Positions 11,736 through 22,946 of a stretch of DNA of 64,000 nucleotides are shown in pieces (position 1 is the stretch's first letter; each line of letters begins with the position of its first letter). The position numbers and the translations under genes are program-made. The notes below the pieces were generated by a model, which was not told the DNA's origin, made no database searches, and worked only from the letters and a program-made list of their open reading frames with translations. Origin of the DNA: Hypsibius dujardini (lineage: Eukaryota > Tardigrada > Eutardigrada > Parachela > Hypsibiidae); the NCBI GenBank assembly GCA_001579985.1, contig LRSR01001242.1:1-64000 (forward strand). The letters run 5' to 3'.

Positions 11736-12190
11736 ATGCTCCCGAGAACCTTTTTGGCGAAATTTTAAATTCGAAGAAATACTGGAATATTCCATTTTCC
11801 TTGATTTGTCTGAAAATATGGCGATTTATAGAAGTGCATTAATGTTTTTCTTGACGCAAGCCCATCCCGAAGTTTATTTATAATCATAGGCATCAATTAA
11901 ACATTTTCTGGATGTAAAGGGGTGGAGCTATGAGTAGTTCTCAGGAGCAAAAAATTCGAGCGAAGCTTTCTAGAATTGGCAGAACGTAGCCCCGTTATAT
12001 TAGAAAAATATTTGGGTGAGGCCAGTCGATTCTAATTTTAATTTGGGATGGGACACTGACAGTGTCAACACAATCATGTAGTGCATTTCTATAAATCGCC
12101 ATTGTTATTGTGAAACTCAAGGAAAATAGAATCAATCACATAAAGTTTAAAAATCATCACAAATATGCAGTGGCCGATCGAGGTCAGCCC
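11735..12190. repeat. Dispersed repeat family shared with 58590-59000
   Basis: Both copies contain 'attccattttc.ttgatt', a 'gcgattt' block, and then 'ggatgt.aaggggcggagct' followed by 'gtagtt'. In this copy the left and right parts are also imperfect inverted repeats: 'atggcgatttatagaagtgc' near 11820, with its complement near 12085. It is probably a foldback-type transposon. No coding capacity. Confidence 0.55.
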
Positions 12191-13444
12191 AGAGGGGATG
12201 GCAAACCTGCCGGGGGGCTTGGCAATTTTTTTGTAAAAAGTATAAAAGTGTTCGCCCCCCACTTGCGGAGCGCGGGGGAATCCTTCACTAGTGCCACTAG
12301 CAATTATGCTGTTATGGAAGAGACTTAAACAAACTGAGGAGACACTTTGCGAACCCTACGAAAATCACCCCAAGTTAGTGAAACATAGCACTAGCTACAT
12401 AGTTTATCGACTTCAAACCTTCTCTGCCGTGCCACACAGTGAGTCTTCAGTTCCGGCGAAGATCAATGGCATCGTCTATGCTTTATTAATTCAGTGTAAA
12501 CGCAAAGTCATATGAGTCACATGTCAAAGTCAAAATTAATATAGTATGAGGTGAAGTCTGCATTTCGGCTCGCCCTCAACATTGTTCACAAATTGGCTAC
12601 TCATATGTAGTCAGGTGCTTGCTTTCTTAATTTCTATACTATATCCTAGTATACTATAGCACCCTGTAAATCAATAAACAAGAACCTGCCATCATGGGGT
12701 AACCTATGAGTGAGCCTTTTTAAAAGCGATTTGGACGTGAGCCGAAATATAGGGTTTGCCTCATGCAGCTTTTTGATTTGTCAAGGGTGTTAGAAATTAA
12801 TGTCGCGCATCGACGTCTCATCTTTAGGGTAAAGTGTGGCAAAGTCAGGATCTTATGCTGCGTCCCAGATTGGCTCAAATTAAGTTATCGTGGGGTTGAG
12901 CAGCATCAAGTATCGAAGGTCCGCTTCATATCTATCGAAACTTATCCTTTTCCGGCGTAATGCTTAATGAAACTGTAATCTCTTCCGGGAATCCCAATCC
13001 AAAAACGGACGGTTGAGCCGAATCGCTACCTTAACATTGGCCAATCGTGCTCCCGGTCACAAGAAAACAAACTACCAATTATCGAAAACTGTACTATCGT
13101 GCTATAAGACAACTATTTAACCGTGAATTCCAGCGTACTGAAAGGTGTACCCGACTGGGCCTACCATCTGCTCAGCATTGAGGGCGGCGCATAGCTTAAT
13201 AAGACGGTCTGGGACTCCTACATTGAGTAATATCTTCTGCTGTTGATGACAATGCTTGTCGAACATGTACTAAATATGCCGCTGTTGGTGGTGACTGGTT
13301 CTTACCAAAGGCTGCGAGATTGACCCTTCCAGTTATATCATACTGAGCGGTCAGTGATGCACGGAAGACGAAATCGAATTTTTCAAATAGCGAGCTGGTC
13401 GCTGTTAGAACTAGATAAGCAGTTTAAATCGATGTTAAAAGATT
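12191..13444. other. No gene recognised
   Basis: The interval holds short open frames only, with no similarity I can place, no tandem structure and no clear transposon ends. Confidence 0.4.
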
Positions 13445-13916
13445 CTAGTTTGAGATAGCCATATTTTCAAGCAAATCGTGAGAGGCAATGCCCATTACGA
13501 TCTTGCTAAGTATTTCGGATTTTTCCGTGAAGTTGAATGAGGCAATTGGAACGTCAATCGCCTGTTCTGATGTGGAAGCAGTAGGAGAAACATTATGATT
13601 TCCGCCGGACTGTCGCGAAATAGCGGAGGGTCTGTTCGCAGTAGGAGTTTTGTCCTCTTCTTTGAAGTAGGCGGATCGAAGTAGTGATCGAAATATTGCA
13701 GCTCTGTGGAGAAAACAACATCCAATAATATTCAATACTATTTCCTACAGCGTCACCATTTACCAGCAACTAACCTCAGCGGCAGATTTGAAATTATATT
13801 TCTTGTTCAGTTTACCTGGCCGGATGATGAGCTAAGTCCGTTCACCGAAAACGAAATTGGTAGTCTACTGGGTAGGCCATCGTCCCCGCTGAAAACGTCC
13901 GAACTGTTGGCGAAGG
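13445..13916 (-). CDS. Two candidate 3' exons of an unrecognised gene
   Basis: On the minus strand an exon of about 101 bp (13916-13816) has a pyrimidine-rich acceptor and a strong donor, GGCCAG|GTAAAC. A 112 bp intron ends in tttctccacag, and a terminal exon runs from 13703 to 13445. In the longest frame the terminal exon reads through KEEDKTPTANRPSAISRQ and SFNFTEKSEILSK to a stop, a plausible Ser/Thr-rich regulatory tail. The phase of the junction does not cleanly favour that frame, so the model is provisional. No domain is recognised. Confidence 0.3.
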
Positions 13917-14089
13917 CTGATTTGGTATAAAAATGAGCAAAAACGCTTAGATGCGTGGGGACGGATCTAGGTGATCATTAAAACTTGCTGGTAGGAGTCA
14001 AGAAATTACCCATAACTCCGCCCTCCTTTGCCAGACTGTTTTTTGGTCATACCTGTCAATTCGAAATTAGTTTTAAATTGTTTTTAAAC

Positions 14090-14799
14090 TAAATTTGTTT
14101 TTCGTTACGTTAGTTTTCCTTTGTTTCTGGCTGTATTTTCGTGTAATACCTGTGGGAAGTGGGTTTTGGGATATCTCGTTGGTGATTGCATGGAAACCGA
14201 CAGCCGATTGCCACTTCCACATTTTGTTGATTAAATTTGTCTGTGAAGATAAATGTAGCTATAATAATTTTTGCGCTTCCTTTAAGAAACATATAAACAG
14301 GCGTCGAAATTAATCATTTGCGGAGAGATGTTTTTTGATGAGGTGATTCGTTTGTCCTTGATTGTGTGTTAGAACATGCATTTCCCGAAACCGGCGAATT
14401 CTGTCGAAACAACGGACTGGAGACACAACTAAATAGGGTGATTGAACTAATCCTCTGTTATTTCATGAAAGAAATTAGCTCTCTGTAAATTCCAAAGCCT
14501 CGTATTGTAAGGGAGAAAACTTACCAGATTTCCCATACGTCAGTCCGGTTGATTGGTGGATTGATCTAAGGAAACTAATCAGTTGATTCGTTACGGCAGG
14601 ATAGAGTTTAAATCTGAGACAGAGTTTTGCTCAAAACTCATGCGCTATGGTTTGGTATGGGTGCTGTATACCGTACCGAAACTTCGGTACGCGTTTTGTG
14701 AAACAGCTCGAAACTCTGAGCATCTCATATTCAAACCGCACAAGAGATACGATTACGTTATGGCTAGTTATGGTTTAGATACAAATTTGAGACGCGCCC
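14090..14799 (+). mobile_element. TIR DNA transposon, copy 3 (5'-truncated)
   Basis: This is the same family and orientation as the element at 1639-2590. They share 'tttctggctgtatttt', the block around 'gggatatctcgttggt', and the terminal 'tttgagacgcgcccc'. The left third, including one terminal repeat, is missing. Confidence 0.7.
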
Positions 14800-15624
14800 C
14801 ATGTGGTCCTCTTATGGGGAAGAATGCAGAATAGGGTACCCATGTTAAAAAGCCTATGTTTTTGGCACATACATACGTTTGTTTCGGTGTTTCGAAGCTT
14901 CCCACTGAGACCGCAAAACAAACAAAAGCCATTATCATTTGATGGGTTTTGATGAAACAGAAACAGACAAGGACCGCAACACCGAAACACCGAAACAAAC
15001 ATTGTATTTTTTTAACATGGGTTCCTTATACTGCATTCTTACCCTGTTATGCAGTGAGCATTTCCGAATACGAGTCATTTGAAGTACCCAAGTCCGTGGG
15101 GCAGTAGGATGGATATATACGGACTTGATATCGACCATGTACCGTGGATTGACTTTGCTGCCACCTGGCAAGGATTTGGAGCCGTCCTGGAACCCTACGC
15201 AACAGTTGTGGCAGCCCCCCCCCCACCCCGGTAGCTGCCTATTTCGACCGCGCACAATCTCAGCGTCGCCAATTGCTAATTTCGACAATACGATGGTTGG
15301 ATAAACAAATAAAAAAGGTTTCTTGAAGTGGTCCTCTGCAAGTCAAATTTAGCAACAATATGTTATTTTAATAGGTTTTGGGATTTCGTAAACAAATGAA
15401 CAATTGTTTAATCTCTGCGCTAGTTAGTATTGACACCCACTTGCATTAGTATTCCGTATTATCAAAACCTGACTGAAAAGGCAAAACAATTTTGTTGGCC
15501 TCAAGAAGACCCTCTCATTGATGACATTCAACTGGATCCTACATATTTGAAAGTCGCTTGACCACATAGACAAAAAACATCAGGATCAGGGAACAACGTA
15601 ATCACGCATTTGTTCCGATTGAAG
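14800..15624. other. No gene recognised
   Basis: It contains a short inverted block (aacaccgaaacaccgaaac near 14980 and its counterpart near 14890) and a C-rich run at about 15214. Nothing convincing is coding. Confidence 0.35.
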
Positions 15625-15626
15625 TA

Positions 15627-16434
15627 CAGAAGGGTTATCCATCTAAGTTGAGCCGATTTTATAGCTGTCATTCTTTGATTGATTCATATTGATTTTGATT
15701 GGTCCACACTGTTTTTGTTTCCGCAAATTTTTTCACATTCAAACCCCATCCGTTGTGTGTTCCCGTGACGTATTTTCTTTTCAAGCCTTTATTATCAAAC
15801 ATATGCTTTCTGAGCACTAGAAAGTGATTTTTGCTGTTTTATTCCAACATTGTCAGCCTGAGGTCAAGCATGGACCTGCCGCTCCTCGAAACAAGAGCTT
15901 TTCAGAAGTGATGTTGCGCCTTGTGGTTTGTTCTTAGATTTCCTGATGCGACAACCTTTATTTCTCTATTTTAACGTATACCGGGCTTGGTCTTCTTGTA
16001 TCCGTGAAAGAGTAGTGAACACAAATTGCACTCGTAAGTGAACTACTTGCTTTTCAGTCCATATGCATTAAAGATGGCGGCCTCGTTGTTTTTGACTTCC
16101 ACCCCGTAATCATACCAGCGTATCTTTTTCTCTAGCCACAACATTTATTCGTTATCACAAAACTATTTGCTATTCATGAGAGAATTTTGAAGTCAAACGG
16201 GGGCATCTTCGTTTTACTGAAAAATTGCCCGTTTCGATTTTCTGAAACATGCCCATCGTGATCTCAAATGCAATTACTTTTTATTTTCCATCACTGATAA
16301 ACAAATTTTGCCTTTAAAGAATGTCTTATCAATGGTTTTATCGATCTCAGATTGCGGATGACTGCTGCAATTTCAGCTGAACGCACGATTTCAAAAAATT
16401 CATACCGGCTCAACTTAGCTGGATAACCCTTCTG
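15627..16434. mobile_element. Tc1/mariner-type MITE
   Basis: The termini CAGAAGGGTTATCCATCTAA and the complement of CAGAAGGGTTATCCAGCTAA are flanked directly by TA on both sides (15625-15626 and 16435-16436). That is the target duplication of Tc1/mariner elements. The 808 bp interior has no transposase. Confidence 0.8.
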
Positions 16435-16929
16435 TATATCGAAGATGTTTCCGCGTGTTTTGGACTGCACTATAAACGCGCCCTCTTGCGGTACTTATAT
16501 GTACCCTCACGCTCTATTACCCACACAGAGCAAGAGAAACCCATATAAATCGTCTAGGAATTGATGGTCCGTAACCGCGCTCGTGCTCGCTCACCATGAC
16601 GTCCCTTTTTGTGTTCCGCCGAAAGACGTCCAGTTTGCCAGCCAGGCTGTCCTTCCGCTGACAACCGGAAACATAACCCATAATAACCTAAAATCAAATT
16701 TATATTTAAAGCGACCGGCATAATCCGAGAAATTAGTCGGAAAAAACACATACTCTCCCTCCAACAATCAAGAGAAACTCGTAAACACGCAGAAAAACAG
16801 GCACAAAAAGTTAAACTTTTGGTGATCGAACCAGAAAATAGTTATGCAGTCAAACGGGTTGTACGAGCTGCAGCTCGTTGTCCTAATGATGTTTATGCAG
16901 GGGAGGGACCGTGGGATGTTAGTTCAGAA

Positions 16930-17178
16930 CGCGCGAGAGCGCGCATTTTCGAACCGATGAAAACGCACATATTACACACATCCTCCTCTGTGTCTGTGAA
17001 TGTGTATTTTCCCCGAGCCGATTTATTTATTCTTTACCTAACTGACCTACTTGATTCATTAGTTTTCTATAACTCAACTGAGGTTGAGCTACTAGAAACA
17101 GGACCTAATTGTTTTCAATGCATGACAAACTCTTGGGAAAAATGCAAGTGACATTACTTATTTAGAAGCCCTCGTACT
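16930..17178 (+). repeat. Dispersed repeat R, uninterrupted copy
   Basis: It matches, on the opposite strand, 37345-37800: 'tttccccgagcc', 'tttatttattctttacc', 'ctcaactgaggttgagctac', 'gacattacttattta'. The copy at 37 kb carries a 275 bp insertion that this copy lacks. The empty TA is at 17048-17049. The last ~28 bp recur again at 38636. Confidence 0.7.
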
Positions 17179-17478
17179 TCGCTGGGGCTGTTGTGTTGTT
17201 CACTTTTAGTTCCCTCCTTCATTCGCGTTTCGGACTATAATTTTTTTCCCACCCACCCCACCTAGTTCTTCGTATTGACGGTTTTGGCCGCTCAGCGACC
17301 GGTCAAGTTTTACGTTATCATGCAGTATCAGCCAGTTTTCGGACCTAATACTTGCCCTGCTAGCTTTAGATATTCTTATTGTTTCTTAAGTAGGAGGGAA
17401 TATTGCGACTAGCTATATCATTTAGTATCATTATATCTCAATTGTCATCTTCCATTAGCTACTTCCATTATTATTCCA

Positions 17479-17629
17479 TTACTGTATTTTCTCGATAGAT
17501 AGCGACAACGCACGGGTCACGTGACGTAATGTTGCCCGGTACAGGTAGGGCACACGCTATCGAGTAGGGGGACCAATTTAATGTTCCACAGCTCGTGCGC
17601 TGTAGCTATCTATCGAGGAAGTACAGTAA
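17479..17629. mobile_element. Short MITE, 151 bp
   Basis: It is bounded by ttactgta and tacagtaa, and inside those by ctcgatagatagc and gctatctatcgag. The inverted repeats total about 25 bp with one small offset. It has no coding capacity. The superfamily is unclear. Confidence 0.75.
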
Positions 17630-17969
17630 CCTTTAGCTATCTTGTTTCTCTCTCGTCTCTTGTCTTCTATGGTGCTTAATCTGATAGTTTGTGAGGGTGT
17701 GGCACTACAGTGGTAATAATATTCTTTCCTTTTGTGCTCGCTATAAAATTTAGAAATGTATTACAGTAACCCATGATCCCACGTGGCTTACTTCCTGCCT
17801 AGTTTGCAGTACTATGCCGTGTAGCAGTCATCAATCAAAGCGCGCGTTCAGGAAAGAACGAGATTTTCAAGTCCTGCTTATTCATTCTTTGGCTGACGAA
17901 TGGAGAGTGGCTTTCCTGTATCAGATTTATGATTGGATGTATAAACTTGTAAGCCTGGAAAACATCAGA

Positions 17970-18935
17970 AGGGTTCGTTTTGTCACCTTTTATTTGTACA
18001 TGTGTCTACTTAATTTTGCTCTTGTCTTCAAACGGACACCGCTCCGTTCCCCGTGCAGATGGAAAAATAAGTCACCACTCATTCGATTGAGAATTCATTT
18101 CTCTGTCGTTCAGTGTCAACGTATTCCGGGGAAACTGTGGTTGGTTGACGTTTTTCGGCCTTGCGGCGCAACACCCAAATTTAGAAATTGCCTCAGTTAC
18201 ATCCCACACCAGTTGAAAAATCTTTTCACTGAATGCTTTTACGGCAAATTTTTTAGCGTCAAGTTTGTACGAAAAGAGCGCCAGCTGTTTTCTCAGACCC
18301 AATTGAAGACGAAGGCGTATTCTTGCAAGTTCTGTGAGGGTCGGATTATTGTTTTAGTATTAAGAATGTGATTCTCTCCAATCAACCTTCACCCAGCTCA
18401 CCTTGTATTGTTCCAATCAAGGATAGTTTGTACAATTTTTTTATATCATTTAAAGGTTTATTTGAAGTAAGACAAAATCAGAGCAGAAAGACGCTGCGGA
18501 CTATCCGCCCAAGTTTCAGGGAAGACAACTTTCCCTGCGTTATTTTATTAAATCATGTGTCATCAGATTTCCTTTCTTTACATTTTGACGGGAAAATTTT
18601 TATTAATTATACAGAAGTGCAACAAATTTGGTTTTCTATTGACATTAAGTAAACTGAAAAAGTTATACACAAATATTGTGAGACAATTGAGTAAAATTGG
18701 GTTTAGGGACTTTCGGAAGTTCAGGTGTTCTGGAGCAAAGACGAAAAAACGTCAATAAACCGCCGTTTCACCAAAATATATCGACACCGAACGACAGAAA
18801 ATGAACTCTCTATCGAATGAGTGGTGACCTATTTTTCCATCTGCATGGGGGCGGAGCAGTATTCATTTGAAGGGAGGAGTAAAATGAAGTGGGCACATGG
18901 TAAAACTGTCAATCGGCAAATCAACCAGATGGGCG
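17970..18935. mobile_element. Foldback element with ~230 bp arms
   Basis: The left arm (about 17980-18220) and right arm (about 18700-18930) are inverted copies at roughly 75-80% by eye. Both carry 'gcagatggaaaaata', 'caccactcattcgat' and 'ctgtcgttc'. The open frames that cross the arms are by-products of this structure. The outer ends are not precisely defined. Confidence 0.6.
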
Positions 18936-20599
18936 ACTTTTCTGACAATGCTCTCATACAAACTTAATTTGGAATAGATTGGCATCATTTTAAACATAGT
19001 AATAATGTTAAAGGCGGAGCTATAGACACGTGCACTTTCCCAACGACGCTAAATTATTACACGTAACATACGCCGTCTGAATTTCAAATATTTTGCAGCT
19101 GTTGAGAATCAATTCAAAATTATATTTTAAAAAACCAGTGTCAAAGCAATTTACTTCCGTCCTTGCGAAATCGACAACTTATTGTCCAAATTGATACGGC
19201 TAGAATCTTCCGACGTCCTTATATTAAAACCGCAACCAGTATTTCTTAAATAAAATCCAGGCCAAAGCAAAATTTTAGTAGTGCCTACTTTCAGGGATAA
19301 CATCACTAAATAATTGTTGTTTCATTGTCAACAGCAACCACAACACGCTCGGAGTGGGAATATGAAAGTAAGTATTTGTATATGCCATATTTAAATCTGG
19401 TGTTGGCGTGTCACGTTCACTTCCCATGTATGAATTGCATAACTTTTAATGGCTACCACCTGTCCAATGGGTCAACAGTTATGCGGAATCAGTACCTGTT
19501 ACAATCCCCGTCAAAACAACTGTTTCGAGAGTGGAATCGTCTGCCCGAAAGGGAATTACGCCTGTAACTCCAACCACAGAGAAGACCAGGCTCAAAAGAA
19601 AGGAAAATAACTGCTGATTTAAAATGCCCATTTCAATGGGCAGGTTTTACCATAAACTGTATTGTGTGAGATTTTAACGGAGCATTGGAAAAATGTGTGC
19701 TTCATTAAGATTTAATGACATACTAACTTACTGGGGTGACACCTTAAAGTTTATATACCCCTTGTAAAAAAACTAAATTCCATCAAGAAATTGACCGACT
19801 GCAAATCGGACTCTTGGACCGATTTTAGATGATACGAAACAGAAAAGTAATGAAAGTGTTTACGGATGATATGTTAGTACTACTGTAGACAGAGCAGGTC
19901 ATTCCAGTGAACTCTGTCAATCGACCGTGCGGAAAAACTTGCTGGATGATCGATCAGTCTGATTATTTTGAAATTATTACTTATGTTTTATTGCTTGGAG
20001 AAATTAGCGAAAACGAACTGAAGTCTTGCTGTGCTGTTCGCCGGTCGCTCTGAGATATTGAAGAGACAAAGTTTGTATTGTAGGGTTCTCGCTACCCTAA
20101 CATTGAGTGATGCATGCTGCATAATATACACTACTGTAATGCAGTTGGGAGATGCAATTCAAATGAAATAAGTTTATAGACTGGACACGATACCGTACGG
20201 TGCAGCATCCAGTATTTATATACTGTGCCACTGTATATTCCCACACAAGAAATCTGGCAAACACTAGTACAACCGCATCAATAATGATCCAGAGAAAGAA
20301 GGAGGAAGAAAACTCTGGTAGATACACTTGGTTAGACCTCCTTCATGAGTTAATCAATAAAGTTACAGAAAACCTTACGATAGATTGGCAGATAAATAGG
20401 TACAGATAGAGTTGCATGGGCTCTAAACAAGCGTGTCTAGATGTTTGCCAATGATGTGAACAAACTAGTGCAAACCAAAATATAGCAAAAACAGGTATGT
20501 CAGCATAAAGGGGTGTGAGTGTGTTCATATTGTGGGGAAATGAATGACAATTTCAAAGATGATAGAACGAGAACGTAAATTCCCACGACGGAACTAATC
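18936..20599. other. No confident gene
   Basis: There is one possible small exon near 19336-19373, with acceptor gtcaacag and a strong donor gaaa|gtaagtatt. No partner exon is seen. The word 'aaaggcggagctat' near 19012 may mark another fragment of the family at 11.7 and 58.6 kb. Confidence 0.3.
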
Positions 20600-21594
20600 C
20601 GCATTCAGACTGCGTTTTCTGCGCGCCAATTAAGATGGAGTTGAAAATCTGAAAAAAAAGTTCATTATAAGATAACGTGTTTAACCCTCTGAGTGCCGGT
20701 CAGCTTACACTGGCTTAATTCTTCCTTGAAACTCCATTTGCTCATCGAGCATTTGCACTTTTTTGATACGGTTTTTTGTTTTGATCCTCTAACAGAACCG
20801 TAAAATATAAAGTAAAAACAACTTTTAAAAAAAACTTTCGGAAGTGGTGAGAACTCATTAAGCCAAACTTGGCTTAAACTTAAATGGCATGTATAGTAAC
20901 TTGCGGTGCGTGCTGAAAAAAAATTCCGGGCTTCGAAATTAAAAAGGGTCCTAGCCAACGACCATACCAATGAAATTCAGTTGAAAATGAAATAAACAAG
21001 CAATCGAGAGCGGAATGAAAAAATTGAACTCACTAGGAAGATCCCTACGGATAACTCTTGACTGGTTCCGGCCTGGATGCAGCCTGTTTTGACTATGTTA
21101 AAACAGGCTGGAATTCAGTCAAAATAGCTGAATGAAGAGACTGGAATGTTCCATAACTTCCAGCCTATATACGACACTGACTGACCTGGCTGGAAGGCAG
21201 GCTGGATACAGCCTGGGTCCCTATGCAAATTTGGCACGGGTCAGCCCTATGCCAAGCTGGTTTCCACCCTGTTGTTTTCAGCGATTCGACCAATTAAAAA
21301 TTGCATTGCCCTATGGGCGTGTCTTTTATAGACCAATGAAAATGATCGATTAATTTCCGGTAATTCGCCCAGGCCAGATTCAAATTGAAAACAAAAGTAT
21401 TAAACCAACAGTGCCAACATATTAGATCGAGAAACGAGCTAAAGCGGTAGGCTGGCAAAGTTTGGGAAGTCAAGCGGAAGAGATATGAGATCCCATTTCT
21501 GTTGTAGGCTTGCAGAGCGATCTGTAAAAAAAACACAAAAAGCACGTATCTTTACAAACACTGAATCCGAAATCTTTGCTGAAAATAGCAGTCA

Positions 21595-21955
21595 ATCAAC
21601 CAACTAAGCACAATCCGAAAATCACCAGTACAAACTCGTCAATCGACCGATCAATCAACTAGCCAAACAATACAAAAATCACCAGTACAATCTCGTCAAT
21701 CAACCGATCAATCAACTAGCTAAACACTACAAAAATCACCAGTACAAACTCATTAATCAACCGATCAATCGACTAACCAAGCACAATTCAAAATCACCAG
21801 TACAAACTCATCAATCAACCGATCAATCGACTAACCAAGCACAATTCAAAATCACCAGTACAAACTCATCAATCAACCGATCAATCAACCAACCAAGCAC
21901 AATCCAAAAATCACCAGTAAGAACTTGTCGATCAACTGATCAATCAATAAATTTT
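21595..21955. repeat. 57-59 bp tandem repeat, about six copies
   Basis: 'aaaatcaccagta' recurs at 21618, 21675, 21732, 21790, 21848 and 21907. Each is followed by a 'tcaatcaaccgatcaatc' block. Neighbouring units are very similar, so the array is fairly young. Confidence 0.9.
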
Positions 21956-21964
21956 CACACGAAC

Positions 21965-22274
21965 CTAAAAGATTATTCGAGGTCGACAGCGTCCTCACAA
22001 TCTCTTTCGCCTGCGTAGCCTTGCCACTTTTCGCGCTTTCCGGCTCCACAATCTGCACTTTCACTGCCGGCGTGTCCGCATCGGCAATCTAAAGATTAAA
22101 ATCTTATCAGCAATTTAAAGATTAAAATAATATCAGCAATTTAAAGATTGAAATTTTAAATGGAAACTTGACATACCGAGCAAGCAAAGGCGATACGTTG
22201 TACGCCGTTGGATCCAGCCAGCTTCCACACAGCAACAACAACAAAACGGAAACACAAATCCTCTGATGTCTCAT
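21965..22274 (-). CDS. Candidate exons of a small secreted peptide inside a transposon
   Basis: On the minus strand an ATG at 22274 opens a classic signal peptide: MRHQRICVSVLLLLLCGSW. A second segment (22088-21965) lies between an acceptor (atctttag) and a donor (cttttag|gttcg). It encodes IADADTPAVKVQIVEPES and then a Lys/Ala-rich stretch, with codon use and GC content well above the surroundings. The exons join in frame only if the first ends at AAC|GTATCG (22197). The better-looking donor at 22177 leads to an early stop. A captured host gene fragment is the simplest reading. The function is unknown. Confidence 0.35.
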
Positions 22275-22419
22275 AATACTAAAACTCACATGATTCGATA
22301 ACAGACTAATTGGTCGCAATTTACGCAAAATGAAATGATGTCCATGAATGTTTAAGAGAACAAAAACAGCAGATTAACCTTTTCAACGCCAGGCGAAGCA
22401 AGACAAGTCTCAACTGAAT

Positions 22420-22515
22420 TCCAAGTCTCAAACCAAACCACGCGGTCTGCACACGGAACTAACCTCCCGCGTCAGTTGGGAACTTTCAAACTGTCTTGCA
22501 CGGGGCGAAAAAATT
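22420..22515. repeat. Second copy of the 10195-10345 repeat
   Basis: It shares 'cacggaactaacctcccgcg' and 'tgcacggggcgaaaaa' with the copy at 10.2 kb. It lies within the nested TIR element. Confidence 0.5.
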
Positions 22516-22946
22516 TCGAAAATATAGCTTGTATTCTAGGCTACATTACAACGAAAAGACAGGCTGGGCGCATCCAGCTTATAAACAGTCTGATTTCAGC
22601 CTCTTTACAGGCTTATTACAGTGTTCAGCCTGGAATCCAGTCTGAGAGTTAAGCGTAGGGATGTTTTGATTCCCTATTGGCAAAATGTCAGCTGGTGTCA
22701 GGTTGTTGTGTGGAGGCACAACAACGCCGTCTGACGGTACGGCACTAACCGAGCAGGGAAAATGCCAAATGAATCCTCCTCATGTTAACCATATAAGTTA
22801 GGTACTTTCCCTTTTTAAGCCAACTTTAGCTGACCCAGCACTACCCGTATACTTAAAACACCCGGCAACCAGAGGGTTAAATGGAAACTTGATTGACAAA
22901 AAATGGAAGGTACCAAAATACCAATATTAGAGGATATCAATCGATT

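Larger units (their letters stand above)
21041..22662. mobile_element. TIR element nested in the piggyBac-like element
   Basis: The ends are atccctacggataactct and the complement of a diverged atccctacgcttaactct. Subterminal zones are rich in 'cagcctg' words on both sides. It carries a 57-59 bp tandem repeat and coding-like exons of a secreted peptide. The superfamily and target duplication are not resolved. Confidence 0.65.
20685..22876. mobile_element. piggyBac-like non-autonomous element
   Basis: The termini CCCTCTGAGTGCCGG and the complement of CCCTCTGGTTGCCGG are flanked by TTAA at 20681-20684 and 22877-22880. TTAA duplication and CCC ends are diagnostic of piggyBac. The paralogous unit U2 has the uninterrupted site with a single TTAA at 41379-41382 and matching sequence on both sides. 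No transposase is seen. The interior is mostly a second element (21041-22662). Confidence 0.85.

Noticed and set aside
17814-18371. 185-codon plus-strand open frame
   Set aside because: It spans one arm of the foldback element at 17970-18935. It has no domain, no splice context, and a composition typical of non-coding AT-rich DNA.
20665-20970. 101-codon minus-strand frame at the left end of the piggyBac-like element, considered as a transposase C-terminus
   Set aside because: It lacks the spaced Cys pattern of piggyBac C-termini and has no other recognisable motif.
21595-21955. Regular 57-59 bp repeats considered as a CRISPR array
   Set aside because: The whole unit repeats, with no unique spacers, and the context is a eukaryotic transposon.
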